A stretch of 5,686 nt of DNA from Bacteroidetes/Chlorobi group bacterium ChocPot_Mid (GCA_003731675.1 RCNQ01000176.1:1-5686), one strand, 5' to 3'. Positions 1-5,686 are shown, counted from the stretch's first letter. Notes: generated by a model from the sequence alone, not told the origin. Translations and numbers: made by a program.

Positions 1-1
1 A

Positions 2-583
2 ACTAAACCAGGAGAATATTGGGTAAAGGGTAAGGCAAACAACGGATGTGAAAGAATAACTGAGAAAATATTTTTTAATGAATTTGATTATCCACCTGCC
101 CCTGTGATAGAGCAGAATGGTAATTTACTTAGTGCTAATGCTGGGGAGACTGAAGTTTCGGGATATAAATGGTATTTGAATGATACTTTGATTCAGGGAG
201 CTACCCAGAAAGATTATTTGATTTCTGTTGATGGTTTGTATAAGGTAGAAATCACAGATAAAAATGGTTGCAAATCAATATCAGATGAATTTAATGCTGT
301 TGTAAATGTTGATGAAAATCAAATTTATAATAACATAAGGATATATCCGAACCCAACAGAAAATGAGTTCAATATATTAATCAGAAATGAGGATTGCAAT
401 GAAGCTGTTATTACTGTCTCAAATATTTTGGGAAATGAAATAGCGAAAATGAATGCAAATTTGAGTAATATTACTGATAATGTTTTAAAAATAAATTTAT
501 CTGATAAACCATCAGGTATTTATTTCATTGAGTTAAAAATTTGTAATGAGAGGTTCTATTCAAAAATTAATAAGAGCAGGTGA
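2..583 (+). CDS. T9SS-exported protein with Ig-like repeats and C-terminal sorting domain (5'-partial)
   Basis: The frame is open from the left edge of the window, so this is the 3' end of a longer gene; the GTG at 104 is an internal valine codon, not a start. Two repeat-like segments end in the pattern G-x-Y-x-V...NGC (YWVKGKANNGC near residues 6-16; YKVEITDKNGC further on). The second is preceded by YKWYLNDTLIQGAT, which is typical of the Ig/PKD-like modules of Bacteroidetes surface proteins. The last ~80 residues are a type A T9SS sorting domain: IYPNPTENEF opens it, SNILGNEI lies in the middle, and KPSGIYFIELK plus a basic tail (KINKSR) close it. Family knowledge says such proteins cross the outer membrane through the type IX system, lose this domain and are anchored or released. 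The function of the missing N-terminal part cannot be judged. The stop (TGA) overlaps the ruvA ribosome-binding site. Confidence 0.9.
   Translation, partial: TKPGEYWVKGKANNGCERITEKIFFNEFDYPPAPVIEQNGNLLSANAGETEVSGYKWYLNDTLIQGATQKDYLISVDGLYKVEITDKNGCKSISDEFNAVVNVDENQIYNNIRIYPNPTENEFNILIRNEDCNEAVITVSNILGNEIAKMNANLSNITDNVLKINLSDKPSGIYFIELKICNERFYSKINKSR
578..583 (+). promoter_or_regulatory. Ribosome-binding site of ruvA, overlapping the upstream stop codon
   Basis: AGGTGA is a strong Shine-Dalgarno match placed 7 nt before the ATG at 591. Its TGA is also the stop codon of the T9SS-exported protein, so termination and re-initiation are probably coupled. This site fixes the ruvA start at 591 instead of the in-frame ATG at 546. 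Confidence 0.75.
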
Positions 584-590
584 AAATAAT

Positions 591-1190
591 ATGATTGCAC
601 AATTGAAAGGAAAGATAATATCAAAAACAGCAACAGAGCTTATAATTGATTGCAATGGAGTTGGTTATCAGGTAATAATATCATTGAATACTTCAAATAA
701 TTTACCTGAAGAAGGAGCTGATGTAACAATTATGACTTTATTAATTCCCAGAGAAGATGCAATTGTACTATATGGATTTTGGAGTAAAGCCGAGCGAGAA
801 TTATTCAAGACATTGATTTCAATATCCGGAATCGGACCAAAATCAGCAATTGGTATTTTGTCATCTGCAACAGTAGAAGAATTGCAACATATCGTGATAC
901 AAGGGAATTTGAATGCTTTGCAAAAACTTCCGGGTATAGGGAAAAAAACAGCAGAAAGATTGCTTTTAGAATTGAAGGATAAAATTGACAGAATTGGCGA
1001 TTTTGATTCTTCGTCAGTAGGTTTTGAACAGAATCTTATGAAACAGGAAGCTTTGTCTGCATTATTGACATTAGGATATTCAAGAGTAGTTGCCGAGAAA
1101 TCAATTAAAAAAGCACTTGATGAAATTGGGAGAAATGATTTAACTGCTGAAAAGCTGATAAAATTATCTTTAAAATATGCTATTATGTAA
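591..1190 (+). CDS. ruvA: Holliday junction branch migration complex subunit RuvA
   Basis: RuvA binds four-way Holliday junctions as a tetramer and loads the RuvB helicase, which drives branch migration in recombinational repair in the cytoplasm. The 199-residue product matches the usual length (about 200). Domain I (OB fold, residues 1-62) begins MIAQLKGKI, with CNGVGYQV at 21-28, and ends in the signature REDAIVLYGF (54-63). E55 and D56 there are the acidic pin residues that keep the junction strands apart. Domain II has two helix-hairpin-helix motifs, SGIGPKSA (79-86) and LPGIGKKTAERL (113-124). Domain III, the RuvB-contacting three-helix region, follows a linker at about 150 (EALSALLTLGYS). 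The start at 591 is chosen from family length and the AGGTGA site. The gene lies 7 nt after the T9SS-exported gene and directly abuts the HisA-like gene. ruvB and ruvC are not in the window. Confidence 0.97.
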   Translation: MIAQLKGKIISKTATELIIDCNGVGYQVIISLNTSNNLPEEGADVTIMTLLIPREDAIVLYGFWSKAERELFKTLISISGIGPKSAIGILSSATVEELQHIVIQGNLNALQKLPGIGKKTAERLLLELKDKIDRIGDFDSSSVGFEQNLMKQEALSALLTLGYSRVVAEKSIKKALDEIGRNDLTAEKLIKLSLKYAIM

Positions 1191-1952
1191 ATGAACAGGA
1201 TTTATCAAAATAAAATATTTCTGGTAATTCCCGAAGTGAAATTAACCGATGGGAAATGTATTTTTCGTATAAAAGGAGAGCAAGGGACAGAAGAATTTTA
1301 TAAAAAATTAGCAGGAAATCCTATAGAACTTTGTTGCATGTTGAGACGGGAAAATGCAAGGACAATACTATTGAGTATTATTGATGATAATTTGAATGAA
1401 GCATATTTGCAATTGATTGTTAAAATATCAAATGCAGTTGATATTCCGATTCAGGTTAGTGCGAATTTCTCTGATTATGAACAATGCAAATATTTATTGG
1501 ATAATGATATTTTAAGGATTCATATTAATCCTTTGGCAAGTTTTAGTTTTAATTCGATAGAAGAATTAATTAAGAAATATAAATCAACAAGGATAAACGC
1601 CAGCGTTGTTACAGAAAATTACAGATTAAATAATGAAAAGTATTTTGGAGTAGCCCTTGAAGATTATTATTTTCAACTTAGGGAACTTGGGTTCAAGAGG
1701 ATAGTGTTCAATGATATTGACACTGTTAAAAATCAGAAAGAGTATGACCTTGATTTGTTAAAAGATTTGTCATTCAAGTCAGGAATGGATGTAACTATTT
1801 ATCATGGGGTAACAACACCACAAGACTTATGGAGAGTTAATGAGTATTTGTATTCAGGAATTGATTCTGTAATTTTAAGTGAGGAATTATATCATAATAA
1901 TTTTCCTTGTCAAAAGATTTGGCGAATAGCTGAAAGTGAGTTGGAAAGATAA
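1191..1952 (+). CDS. HisA-like TIM-barrel protein with degenerate active site
   Basis: The 253-residue protein follows the layout of HisA (ProFAR isomerase of histidine synthesis), but key residues are lost. The N-terminal IPEVKLTDGKC (13-23) matches HisA IPAxDLxDGK, with the catalytic Asp replaced by K17. The GGGIR phosphate-binding loop after strand 3 reads SANFS (90-94), and the following GTxA reads NPLA (113-116). The strand-5 catalytic Asp (LDAR region) falls on Val in VVTENYRL (139-146). NDID (174-177) keeps the TDID motif. The C-terminal SGGV reads YHGV (204-207), and GKALY reads SEELY (230-234). It therefore probably keeps the barrel fold but lacks isomerase activity; a new ligand, or a structural or regulatory role, is an inference. 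The start ATG follows the ruvA TAA with no gap and has no clear ribosome-binding site, which suggests translational coupling. The stop is TAA. A divergent HisF-like ancestry is less likely. Confidence 0.75.
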   Translation: MNRIYQNKIFLVIPEVKLTDGKCIFRIKGEQGTEEFYKKLAGNPIELCCMLRRENARTILLSIIDDNLNEAYLQLIVKISNAVDIPIQVSANFSDYEQCKYLLDNDILRIHINPLASFSFNSIEELIKKYKSTRINASVVTENYRLNNEKYFGVALEDYYFQLRELGFKRIVFNDIDTVKNQKEYDLDLLKDLSFKSGMDVTIYHGVTTPQDLWRVNEYLYSGIDSVILSEELYHNNFPCQKIWRIAESELER

Positions 1953-1997
1953 TTTTTGATTTAATTTTTTATTAATTTAATATTAGAGGAGTTAAAT

Positions 1998-2078
1998 ATG
2001 AAATATTTTACAGTTATAATAGTTGTATTTTTTTTGTCGTTATTACTTAATGCTCAAAATGACAATCAATTAAATTGA
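1998..2078 (+). CDS. Mini-ORF encoding a signal-peptide-like 26-residue peptide
   Basis: A strong ribosome-binding site, AGAGGAG (1985-1991), sits 6 nt before an ATG that opens a 26-codon frame ending in TGA. The peptide starts MKYF, has a hydrophobic core (VIIVVFFLSLLL), then NAQ, the usual signal-peptidase context in Bacteroidetes, and only six further residues (NDNQLN). It is either a real tiny secreted or membrane peptide, a leader peptide, or the 5' remnant of a secreted-protein gene whose body was deleted. Its last codons lie in an inverted repeat and the terminator hairpin follows at once, so it would be the last cistron of the ruvA gene string or its own short transcript. Function unknown. 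Confidence 0.5.
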   Translation: MKYFTVIIVVFFLSLLLNAQNDNQLN

Positions 2079-2081
2079 TTG
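2063..2081. repeat. Inverted repeat covering the mini-ORF stop codon
   Basis: CAATCAATT (2063-2071) and AATTGATTG (2073-2081) are perfect complements around one base. The second arm can instead pair with TCAATTT at 2125-2131, beyond the terminator stem, so the two pairings exclude each other. A role is inferred only from geometry. Confidence 0.45.
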
Positions 2082-2088
2082 TTGTAAT

Positions 2089-2133
2089 TTTAAACTTCCG
2101 ATTTATTCAAATCGGAAGTTTAAATCAATTTTT
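2089..2133 (+). terminator. Intrinsic terminator between convergent genes
   Basis: A perfect 16-bp stem (2089-2104 with 2109-2124; core AAACTTCCGATTT) closes on a 4-nt loop, ATTC. On the plus strand it is followed by TCAATTTTT, giving a usable T-run. It would end transcription from the T9SS/ruvA/HisA-like string and the mini-ORF. The minus-strand barrel gene ends at 2132, immediately beyond it, so the stem may also stop transcripts from that side. The T-run in that direction is poor. Confidence 0.85.
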
Positions 2134-2830
2134 ATAATGAAAATCTCCACCATAGGTCAATGACAGGTAGGACAAAATCATCCTTATCCATTGAGTAATA
2201 CCCTAAACCAAGTTTTAATCTAAATGTTTCCCAACCAAATAGGACTGCGGCTCCGGGACGAATTCCTTTGAAAGTAATATCATAAGCACAATCACCAAGT
2301 ATTTTTGTTTTATTTGATATACTATATTCCAGACCTGCCGAAACTGATGTTCCTGTAACATTTGATGATGCTTTGGCATCTTCTATTTCTGCATCACCTG
2401 AGAAATATGAATAAGTAGCTCCAGCATGAACTTTGAATTTGTCATTAATACTTGTTGTGTAAGTAATAAATGGTTGGATAGCATCAAAAGTTAAATTATT
2501 ATCTCCTAAATCTATTAAACTACCAAGATCAAAATGTAAATAAGTAGCACCAACTGCAAGAGCGTTTTCTTTTTCCTTAAAAATGCTAACTTTAGCGCTT
2601 GCATTATAAAATTGAAGAAAAAACAGTAATAGATTAGTTTCCAATTGCACATTTTCTGTAACGCCAAATGCTATAGGTCCAAGACCTATCATTATTTCAC
2701 CACCGTGAAGTGTATACCCTGATTGCATCCACACATTGGATGTAATCGGTCGTCCCTTAAATCCTTCCTGTGAATTCAAGTTAACTGTTAATAAACAAAT
2801 TGCGATTAAACCCAGTAATAATTTCTTCAT
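2132..2830 (-). CDS. Predicted outer-membrane beta-barrel protein
   Basis: The 232-residue product has a clear signal peptide (MKKLLLGLIAICLLTVNLNS, 1-20), with cleavage probably before Q21. The mature part is a series of alternating polar and hydrophobic strands with Gly/Tyr/Phe-rich turns: GGEIMIGLGPIAFGVTENVQLETNLL early, then FKVHAGATYSYFSG, SVSAGLEYSISNKTK and FRLKLGLGYYSM. It ends in an aromatic strand, LWWRFSL, as expected for a barrel inserted in the outer membrane. About 8 to 10 strands seem likely. I recognise no specific family; small porin-like or structural barrels are the plausible class. AGGAGA (2835-2840) lies 4 nt before the ATG and supports the start. It is downstream of, and on the same strand as, the small membrane protein gene, separated by a hairpin. 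It converges with the mini-ORF. Confidence 0.75.
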   Translation of the reverse strand: MKKLLLGLIAICLLTVNLNSQEGFKGRPITSNVWMQSGYTLHGGEIMIGLGPIAFGVTENVQLETNLLLFFLQFYNASAKVSIFKEKENALAVGATYLHFDLGSLIDLGDNNLTFDAIQPFITYTTSINDKFKVHAGATYSYFSGDAEIEDAKASSNVTGTSVSAGLEYSISNKTKILGDCAYDITFKGIRPGAAVLFGWETFRLKLGLGYYSMDKDDFVLPVIDLWWRFSL

Positions 2831-2860
2831 AAAATCTCCTATTTTTTTTATAAAATAATT

Positions 2861-2884
2861 CCTGAGTAAAATGATTTACTCAGG
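2861..2884 (-). terminator. Hairpin between the membrane-protein and beta-barrel genes
   Basis: CCTGAGTAAA (2861-2870) and TTTACTCAGG (2875-2884) form a perfect 10-bp stem with a 4-nt loop. On the minus strand it lies 33 nt after the stop of the four-helix membrane protein and is followed by AATTATTTTAT, a loose T-rich stretch. It may terminate or weaken read-through from that gene, or it may sit in the 5' leader of the barrel gene. Confidence 0.55.
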
Positions 2885-2917
2885 GTGTATAAATTTCAAA
2901 ACGTAATTTTCATTTGG

Positions 2918-3319
2918 TTAATTATTTTCTTTGATAATTAATCCAAGCACTAAACCACTGGCAGTCATTGTTACGATAGTACTCCAAAACCAACCTGCGG
3001 CAAGTGAATATGGTATTGGCATATAAGCATAAGTACCATAACCCATTCCTGCACCTATTGCAATACCCCAAAAAAGCCCATAAATGATTGAATTTTTCAT
3101 GCTTTTTGGAGATACGAATTTTGCATATACATAAACAAAGCAGAATGTGCTTATAAGTGAAGCGAGATAACCTACCCACCATTTCATTTCTTCCATTGGT
3201 CTCCAAAGAGATTCTGTCTCTTGGTAAATACCCATGAGAATGAGAGAGTTAGCTATCCAATCCAGTATTCCCATTGTAATGAATACCAGTATCCATGCGA
3301 TTATTATTTTTTTCCACAT
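2918..3319 (-). CDS. Small four-helix integral membrane protein, unknown function
   Basis: The 133-residue product has four hydrophobic segments at about 4-25, 47-67, 77-98 and 108-128. The loop between helices 1 and 2 carries QETESLWRPMEEMKWW (33-48). GYGTYAYMPIPYSLAAGW (93-110) joins helices 3 and 4. This Gly/Tyr/Pro-rich motif looks conserved and may line a ligand site or a helix break, though I cannot name the family with confidence. It has no catalytic signature. The start at 3319 is preferred because AGGAGAAG lies 7 nt upstream and the first helix begins at once (MWKKIIIAWILVF); the frame could extend to a TTG at 3358, but that adds a polar stretch without a binding site. A Bacteroidetes-type promoter lies about 135 nt upstream. 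The stop is TAA. Confidence 0.75.
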   Translation of the reverse strand: MWKKIIIAWILVFITMGILDWIANSLILMGIYQETESLWRPMEEMKWWVGYLASLISTFCFVYVYAKFVSPKSMKNSIIYGLFWGIAIGAGMGYGTYAYMPIPYSLAAGWFWSTIVTMTASGLVLGLIIKENN

Positions 3320-3326
3320 AAAACTT

Positions 3327-3331
3327 CTCCT
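3327..3331 (-). promoter_or_regulatory. Ribosome-binding site of the four-helix membrane protein gene
   Basis: On the minus strand AGGAG, extended by AAG, stands 7 nt before the ATG at 3319. It decides the start against the upstream TTG at 3358. Confidence 0.7.
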
Positions 3332-3452
3332 ATGATTAATTAAACAATTTTTAGGCAATTAGCCCATCATTTTTTTCATTTGTGCAAAGAACTGAATCAA
3401 AGATTGCAAACATTAATCAACATTTTTAATAATTTTTAACATGTGAACTTTA

Positions 3453-3482
3453 CAAAGATATTATTAATTTTTATTAAAACAA
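3453..3482 (-). promoter_or_regulatory. Bacteroidetes-type -33/-7 promoter for the minus-strand genes
   Basis: Reading the minus strand, TTG (part of TATTTG, 3482-3480) is followed after exactly 19 nt by TATCTTTG (3460-3453). This fits the known Bacteroidetes consensus TTTG-N19-TAnnTTTG at every defined position. Transcription would begin near 3447, leaving a 5' leader of about 125-130 nt before the membrane protein ATG. The rest of the 3320-3564 intergenic stretch is very AT-rich; I find no comparable match on the plus strand for the transporter gene. Confidence 0.65.
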
Positions 3483-3564
3483 ATACTTTTTAAAAATATT
3501 AGTTTTAATATCGTCGAATATTTAATAAATTAGTGAAATATTTTTAAGATATGGAATAATAAGT

Positions 3565-4608
3565 ATGGATAATACAGTAAAAACAATATTGATAGTATTT
3601 TTTGTAATAATAGTCCTTTATTTAATGTCAGCGTTGTCCGGGATACTAATTCCATTAGTATTGGCAATACTTTTTGCATTACTTTTCCAGCCATTAACAA
3701 TGAAACTTTCAAAAAGTAAAATACCAAATTGGTTTATTTTACCCATAATTATTATTATTACATTGGGTATATTATTTGGTATTTTAAATATCATAATTAG
3801 TACTATCAGTCAAATAGCAGAACAACAGCAATTCCTGATTCAGCGGTTAGAAATCCGTGCAAATGATTTATTATTATGGATAAACAGTACCTTCGGATTC
3901 CATTTCACAACGGGTAATCTATTTGAAGAAATCAATGGAAAATTCGATTCAGACTGGATGCAGTCAGCAGCAGGAGGAATTGCAAGTTCAGTAGGTTCTT
4001 TCACTGGTTCATTTTTAATGTTTTCACTGTATTATGTAGTGCTTTTGGCAGGGATGAGTAATTTTCATAATTATGTTGAATATATTGCTGCAGAGAAAAA
4101 AGAGGTTTTTTTTGAATATGCCGAAAATCTTCAAAATTCGATTATTAAATATATTATAACAAAGTTTTTTATAAGTTTGACTACAGGAATTATTATATTT
4201 ATTATATGTACAGTTTTTGGTATCAAGTTCGCAATGTTCTGGGGATTTTTTACTTTCACATTAAATTTTATTCCTTCGATTGGCTCGATAATTTCAACAA
4301 TACCACCTGTTTTGATGGCTGTTGTTCAATATGATACTTTTCAAACACCTTTGATAATGTTAATAATATTAATTGTTATTCAATTCTCAATTGGGAACCT
4401 TATTGAACCGAAGATAATGGGTGACAGATTGAAATTAAATACAATTACAGTTATTTTTGGTTTGGTATTTTGGGGATATATCTGGGGAATTCCTGGTATG
4501 GTATTGTCTGTTCCATTGATGGTATTTGTTAAATTACTTTTTGAGAATATACCTTCATTAAGTATTGTAGCAAGGATTATGAGTACTCCGGAAAAGAAAA
4601 TAAAATAA
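3565..4608 (+). CDS. AI-2E / PerM family membrane transporter
   Basis: The 347-residue protein matches the AI-2E transporter family (the PerM, YdiK and TqsA group) in length and layout. Two to three hydrophobic helices at the N-terminus (7-45, 57-80) carry the early FxPLTMKLSK segment. A long amphipathic, soluble region follows (about 82-135). Then come a helix at 143-163 and a block of C-terminal helices (195-330). Diagnostic motifs are NFIPSIGSI (234-242) with TIPPVLMAV after it, and NLIEPKIMGDRLKLN (278-292), followed by FGLVFWGYIWGIPGMVLSVPL. Family members act in the inner membrane; some export the quorum signal AI-2, others are sodium/proton antiporters, so the substrate here is not known. 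The ribosome-binding site is weak (GGAA at 3553-3556), as is common in this phylum. It is divergent from the minus-strand membrane protein and 43 nt upstream of the hydrolase. The stop is TAA. Confidence 0.92.
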   Translation: MDNTVKTILIVFFVIIVLYLMSALSGILIPLVLAILFALLFQPLTMKLSKSKIPNWFILPIIIIITLGILFGILNIIISTISQIAEQQQFLIQRLEIRANDLLLWINSTFGFHFTTGNLFEEINGKFDSDWMQSAAGGIASSVGSFTGSFLMFSLYYVVLLAGMSNFHNYVEYIAAEKKEVFFEYAENLQNSIIKYIITKFFISLTTGIIIFIICTVFGIKFAMFWGFFTFTLNFIPSIGSIISTIPPVLMAVVQYDTFQTPLIMLIILIVIQFSIGNLIEPKIMGDRLKLNTITVIFGLVFWGYIWGIPGMVLSVPLMVFVKLLFENIPSLSIVARIMSTPEKKIK

Positions 4609-4651
4609 AAAATATAGTGCAAAATTAATAATTTAAAATGTTTAATATAAA

Positions 4652-5593
4652 ATGAAAAAAATTGTTAAAATTTGGGAAATATATATCTCTGTATTAATTT
4701 TTATCCAATATTTCTGCATAGCTGAGAATTGGAAAGAGATAGAAATTCCGGTCAGAGATGGGAAATTGTTGAAAGCAGATTTGTACTCAACTGATACAAC
4801 CCAGAAAAAACCTTGTATATTAATTCAAACTCCATATAATAAAAGTTTATACAGGGTTCTTGCAAATCTGCCACCTGAAATGATTTCGTCTTCATCATTA
4901 TTTGATTTAAATAATTATAACTTTGTTATACTGGACTGGCGAGGTTTTTATGCTAATAAAAATGCATCAAAAATGAATTATGACAGAGGAATGGACGGTT
5001 ATGATGCTGTTGAATGGATTGCTCAGCAAAATTGGTCAAACGGAAAAGTCGGGACATCTGGTTCGTCAGCATTGGGATTGATTCAATTTCAGACAGCTAA
5101 ATTACATCCTCCCCATTTGGTTTGCTCCGCACCATTTGTGAAAGATTATAAAAATAAATATTCTGATTATTATTATGGTGGTGATTTAAGGAGAGAGCAA
5201 ACCGAACAACTTCAAAAGTTAGGTTTTTTAACCGTTGATGCTATTACATTGTATCCGATTTATAATAATTTTTGGAAATTATTGGAAAAGCAGAATGATT
5301 ATCCTGAAGAATTTTCGATACCTATGTTTATGTGCAGTGGTTGGTTTGACCATTATCCTTCGGATTGTATCAGAGCTTTTCAGGATATTAAGGCAAGGAG
5401 CGATTTCTCCGTAAGAAACAAGCATAAATTTTTGATGGGACCTTGGTCACATTCTGATTTGGGATTGAAAAATCAGGGAGAATTGGAGTTCCCCGAAGCA
5501 GTGGATATCCCATCAAATATGTCAAAGGAATTTTATGATTTTTACGTAAGGGATATACAGAATGGATGGGAGGAAAAGCCGGTAATAAGTTAG
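4652..5593 (+). CDS. CocE/NonD-family serine hydrolase, interrupted by in-frame TAG
   Basis: The protein belongs to the X-Pro dipeptidyl-peptidase/CocE group (peptidase S15), alpha/beta hydrolases that cleave acyl, ester or amide bonds. An N-terminal hydrophobic stretch (residues 5-24) is probably a signal peptide, so the enzyme is likely exported. IPVRDGKLLKADLY (32-45) and IQTPYNK (58-64) are family signatures; Y62 sits where CocE has its oxyanion Tyr. DWRGFY (95-100) and DGYDAVEWIAQQNWSNGKVG (115-134) follow. The nucleophile is S139 in GSSALG (137-142), the acid D233 in GWFD (230-233), and the base H267 in GPWSHS (263-268), so the triad is intact. The frame stops at a TAG (5591-5593) after 313 residues, where family members are normally about 550-600 and carry a C-terminal jelly-roll domain. 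Homologous-looking sequence resumes in the same frame right after it. No clear ribosome-binding site precedes the ATG. Confidence 0.88.
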   Translation: MKKIVKIWEIYISVLIFIQYFCIAENWKEIEIPVRDGKLLKADLYSTDTTQKKPCILIQTPYNKSLYRVLANLPPEMISSSSLFDLNNYNFVILDWRGFYANKNASKMNYDRGMDGYDAVEWIAQQNWSNGKVGTSGSSALGLIQFQTAKLHPPHLVCSAPFVKDYKNKYSDYYYGGDLRREQTEQLQKLGFLTVDAITLYPIYNNFWKLLEKQNDYPEEFSIPMFMCSGWFDHYPSDCIRAFQDIKARSDFSVRNKHKFLMGPWSHSDLGLKNQGELEFPEAVDIPSNMSKEFYDFYVRDIQNGWEEKPVIS

Positions 5594-5686
5594 GTTCAGA
5601 GGGGAGAAAATATCTGGAAGACAACCGAGGATTGGAATTCTGTTGCTACAAATTATGATACATTGTATTTATGGAAAGGAAATGGT
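5594..5686 (+). pseudogene. In-frame continuation of the hydrolase beyond the TAG (3'-partial)
   Basis: Read in the same frame as the hydrolase, the sequence after the TAG encodes VQRGENIWKTTEDWNSVA and then NYDTLYLWKGNG up to the window edge, with no further stop. This fits the family pattern PVxYYVxGENxWKxxxxWP...LYL, the entry to the C-terminal jelly-roll domain (the non-catalytic X-Pro dipeptidyl-peptidase C domain). One base change, TAT or TAC (Tyr) to TAG, would explain the break. The stretch therefore belongs to the same ancestral gene. Whether the gene is dead, read through, or misread in sequencing cannot be told here. Confidence 0.7.

Noticed and set aside
104..106. GTG as the start of the first gene
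   Set aside because: The same frame is open to the window edge and encodes more of the Ig-like repeat, so this is an internal valine.
546..590. Upstream in-frame ATG that would extend RuvA by 15 residues
   Set aside because: RuvA proteins begin at MIAxLKG, and the AGGTGA site fits the ATG at 591. The extension lies inside the end of the T9SS gene.
2922..3206. Minus-strand ORF overlapping the membrane protein gene
   Set aside because: It is another frame of the same strand with no family features; the overlapping frame has coherent transmembrane helices.
3320..3358. TTG start extending the four-helix membrane protein by 13 residues
   Set aside because: It has no ribosome-binding site and adds a polar stretch before a helix, whereas the ATG at 3319 has AGGAGAAG at good spacing.
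3359..3379. Seven-codon upstream ORF (MKKMMG) in the leader on the minus strand
   Set aside because: No ribosome-binding site precedes it, and so short a frame is expected by chance in AT-rich DNA.
3530..3727. Minus-strand ORF at the start of the transporter gene
   Set aside because: It is antisense to a clear AI-2E family gene and hydrophobic only because of the complementary coding.
4380..4622. Minus-strand ORF at the 3' end of the transporter
   Set aside because: It is antisense to the diagnostic NLIEPKIMG region and has no independent support.
5560..5620. A frameshift as the cause of the shortened hydrolase
   Set aside because: The family-like sequence on both sides of the TAG is in the same frame, so a single substitution suffices.
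5388..5624. Minus-strand ORF over the hydrolase C-terminal part
   Set aside because: It is antisense to conserved hydrolase motifs, Pro-rich and featureless.
1..5686. Genome-wide reassignment of TAG to a sense codon
   Set aside because: None of the other genes contains an in-frame TAG, so this window gives only one case, which is too little to argue for an altered code.

Overview
The window is AT-rich and most probably comes from a member of the Bacteroidetes/Chlorobi (FCB) group. Three things point there. The first gene ends in a type IX secretion (T9SS) type A sorting domain. A -33/-7 promoter of the Bacteroidetes type (TTTG-N19-TATCTTTG) lies upstream of one gene. Signal peptides end in the Ala-Gln or Ser-Gln cleavage contexts common in this group. 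Genus cannot be told from the sequence; Ignavibacteria or Kapabacteria-like lineages would fit.

Layout. (1) Positions 2-1952 (+) form a tightly packed gene string: the 3' end of a T9SS-exported protein, then ruvA, whose ribosome-binding site overlaps the previous stop codon, then a HisA-like TIM barrel that begins immediately after the ruvA stop (TAAATG). (2) Positions 1953-2131 hold a very small ORF with a strong ribosome-binding site that encodes little more than a signal peptide. It is followed by a near-ideal 16-bp terminator hairpin. (3) Positions 2132-3319 (-) carry a predicted outer-membrane beta-barrel protein and, upstream of it, a small four-helix membrane protein with a recognisable promoter. 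A second hairpin separates the two. (4) Positions 3565-4608 (+) encode an AI-2E/PerM family membrane transporter. (5) From 4652 (+) to the window edge lies a CocE/NonD-family serine hydrolase whose frame is cut by a TAG codon at 5591. The homologous protein continues in the same frame after that TAG.

The genes do not make up one obvious pathway. ruvA (Holliday junction processing) is a housekeeping gene embedded among lineage-specific ones. The most notable points are the in-frame TAG inside the hydrolase, the HisA-like protein that has lost the residues HisA needs for catalysis and phosphate binding, and the signal-peptide-only mini-gene. I see no CRISPR array, tRNA, rRNA, insertion sequence or defence system.
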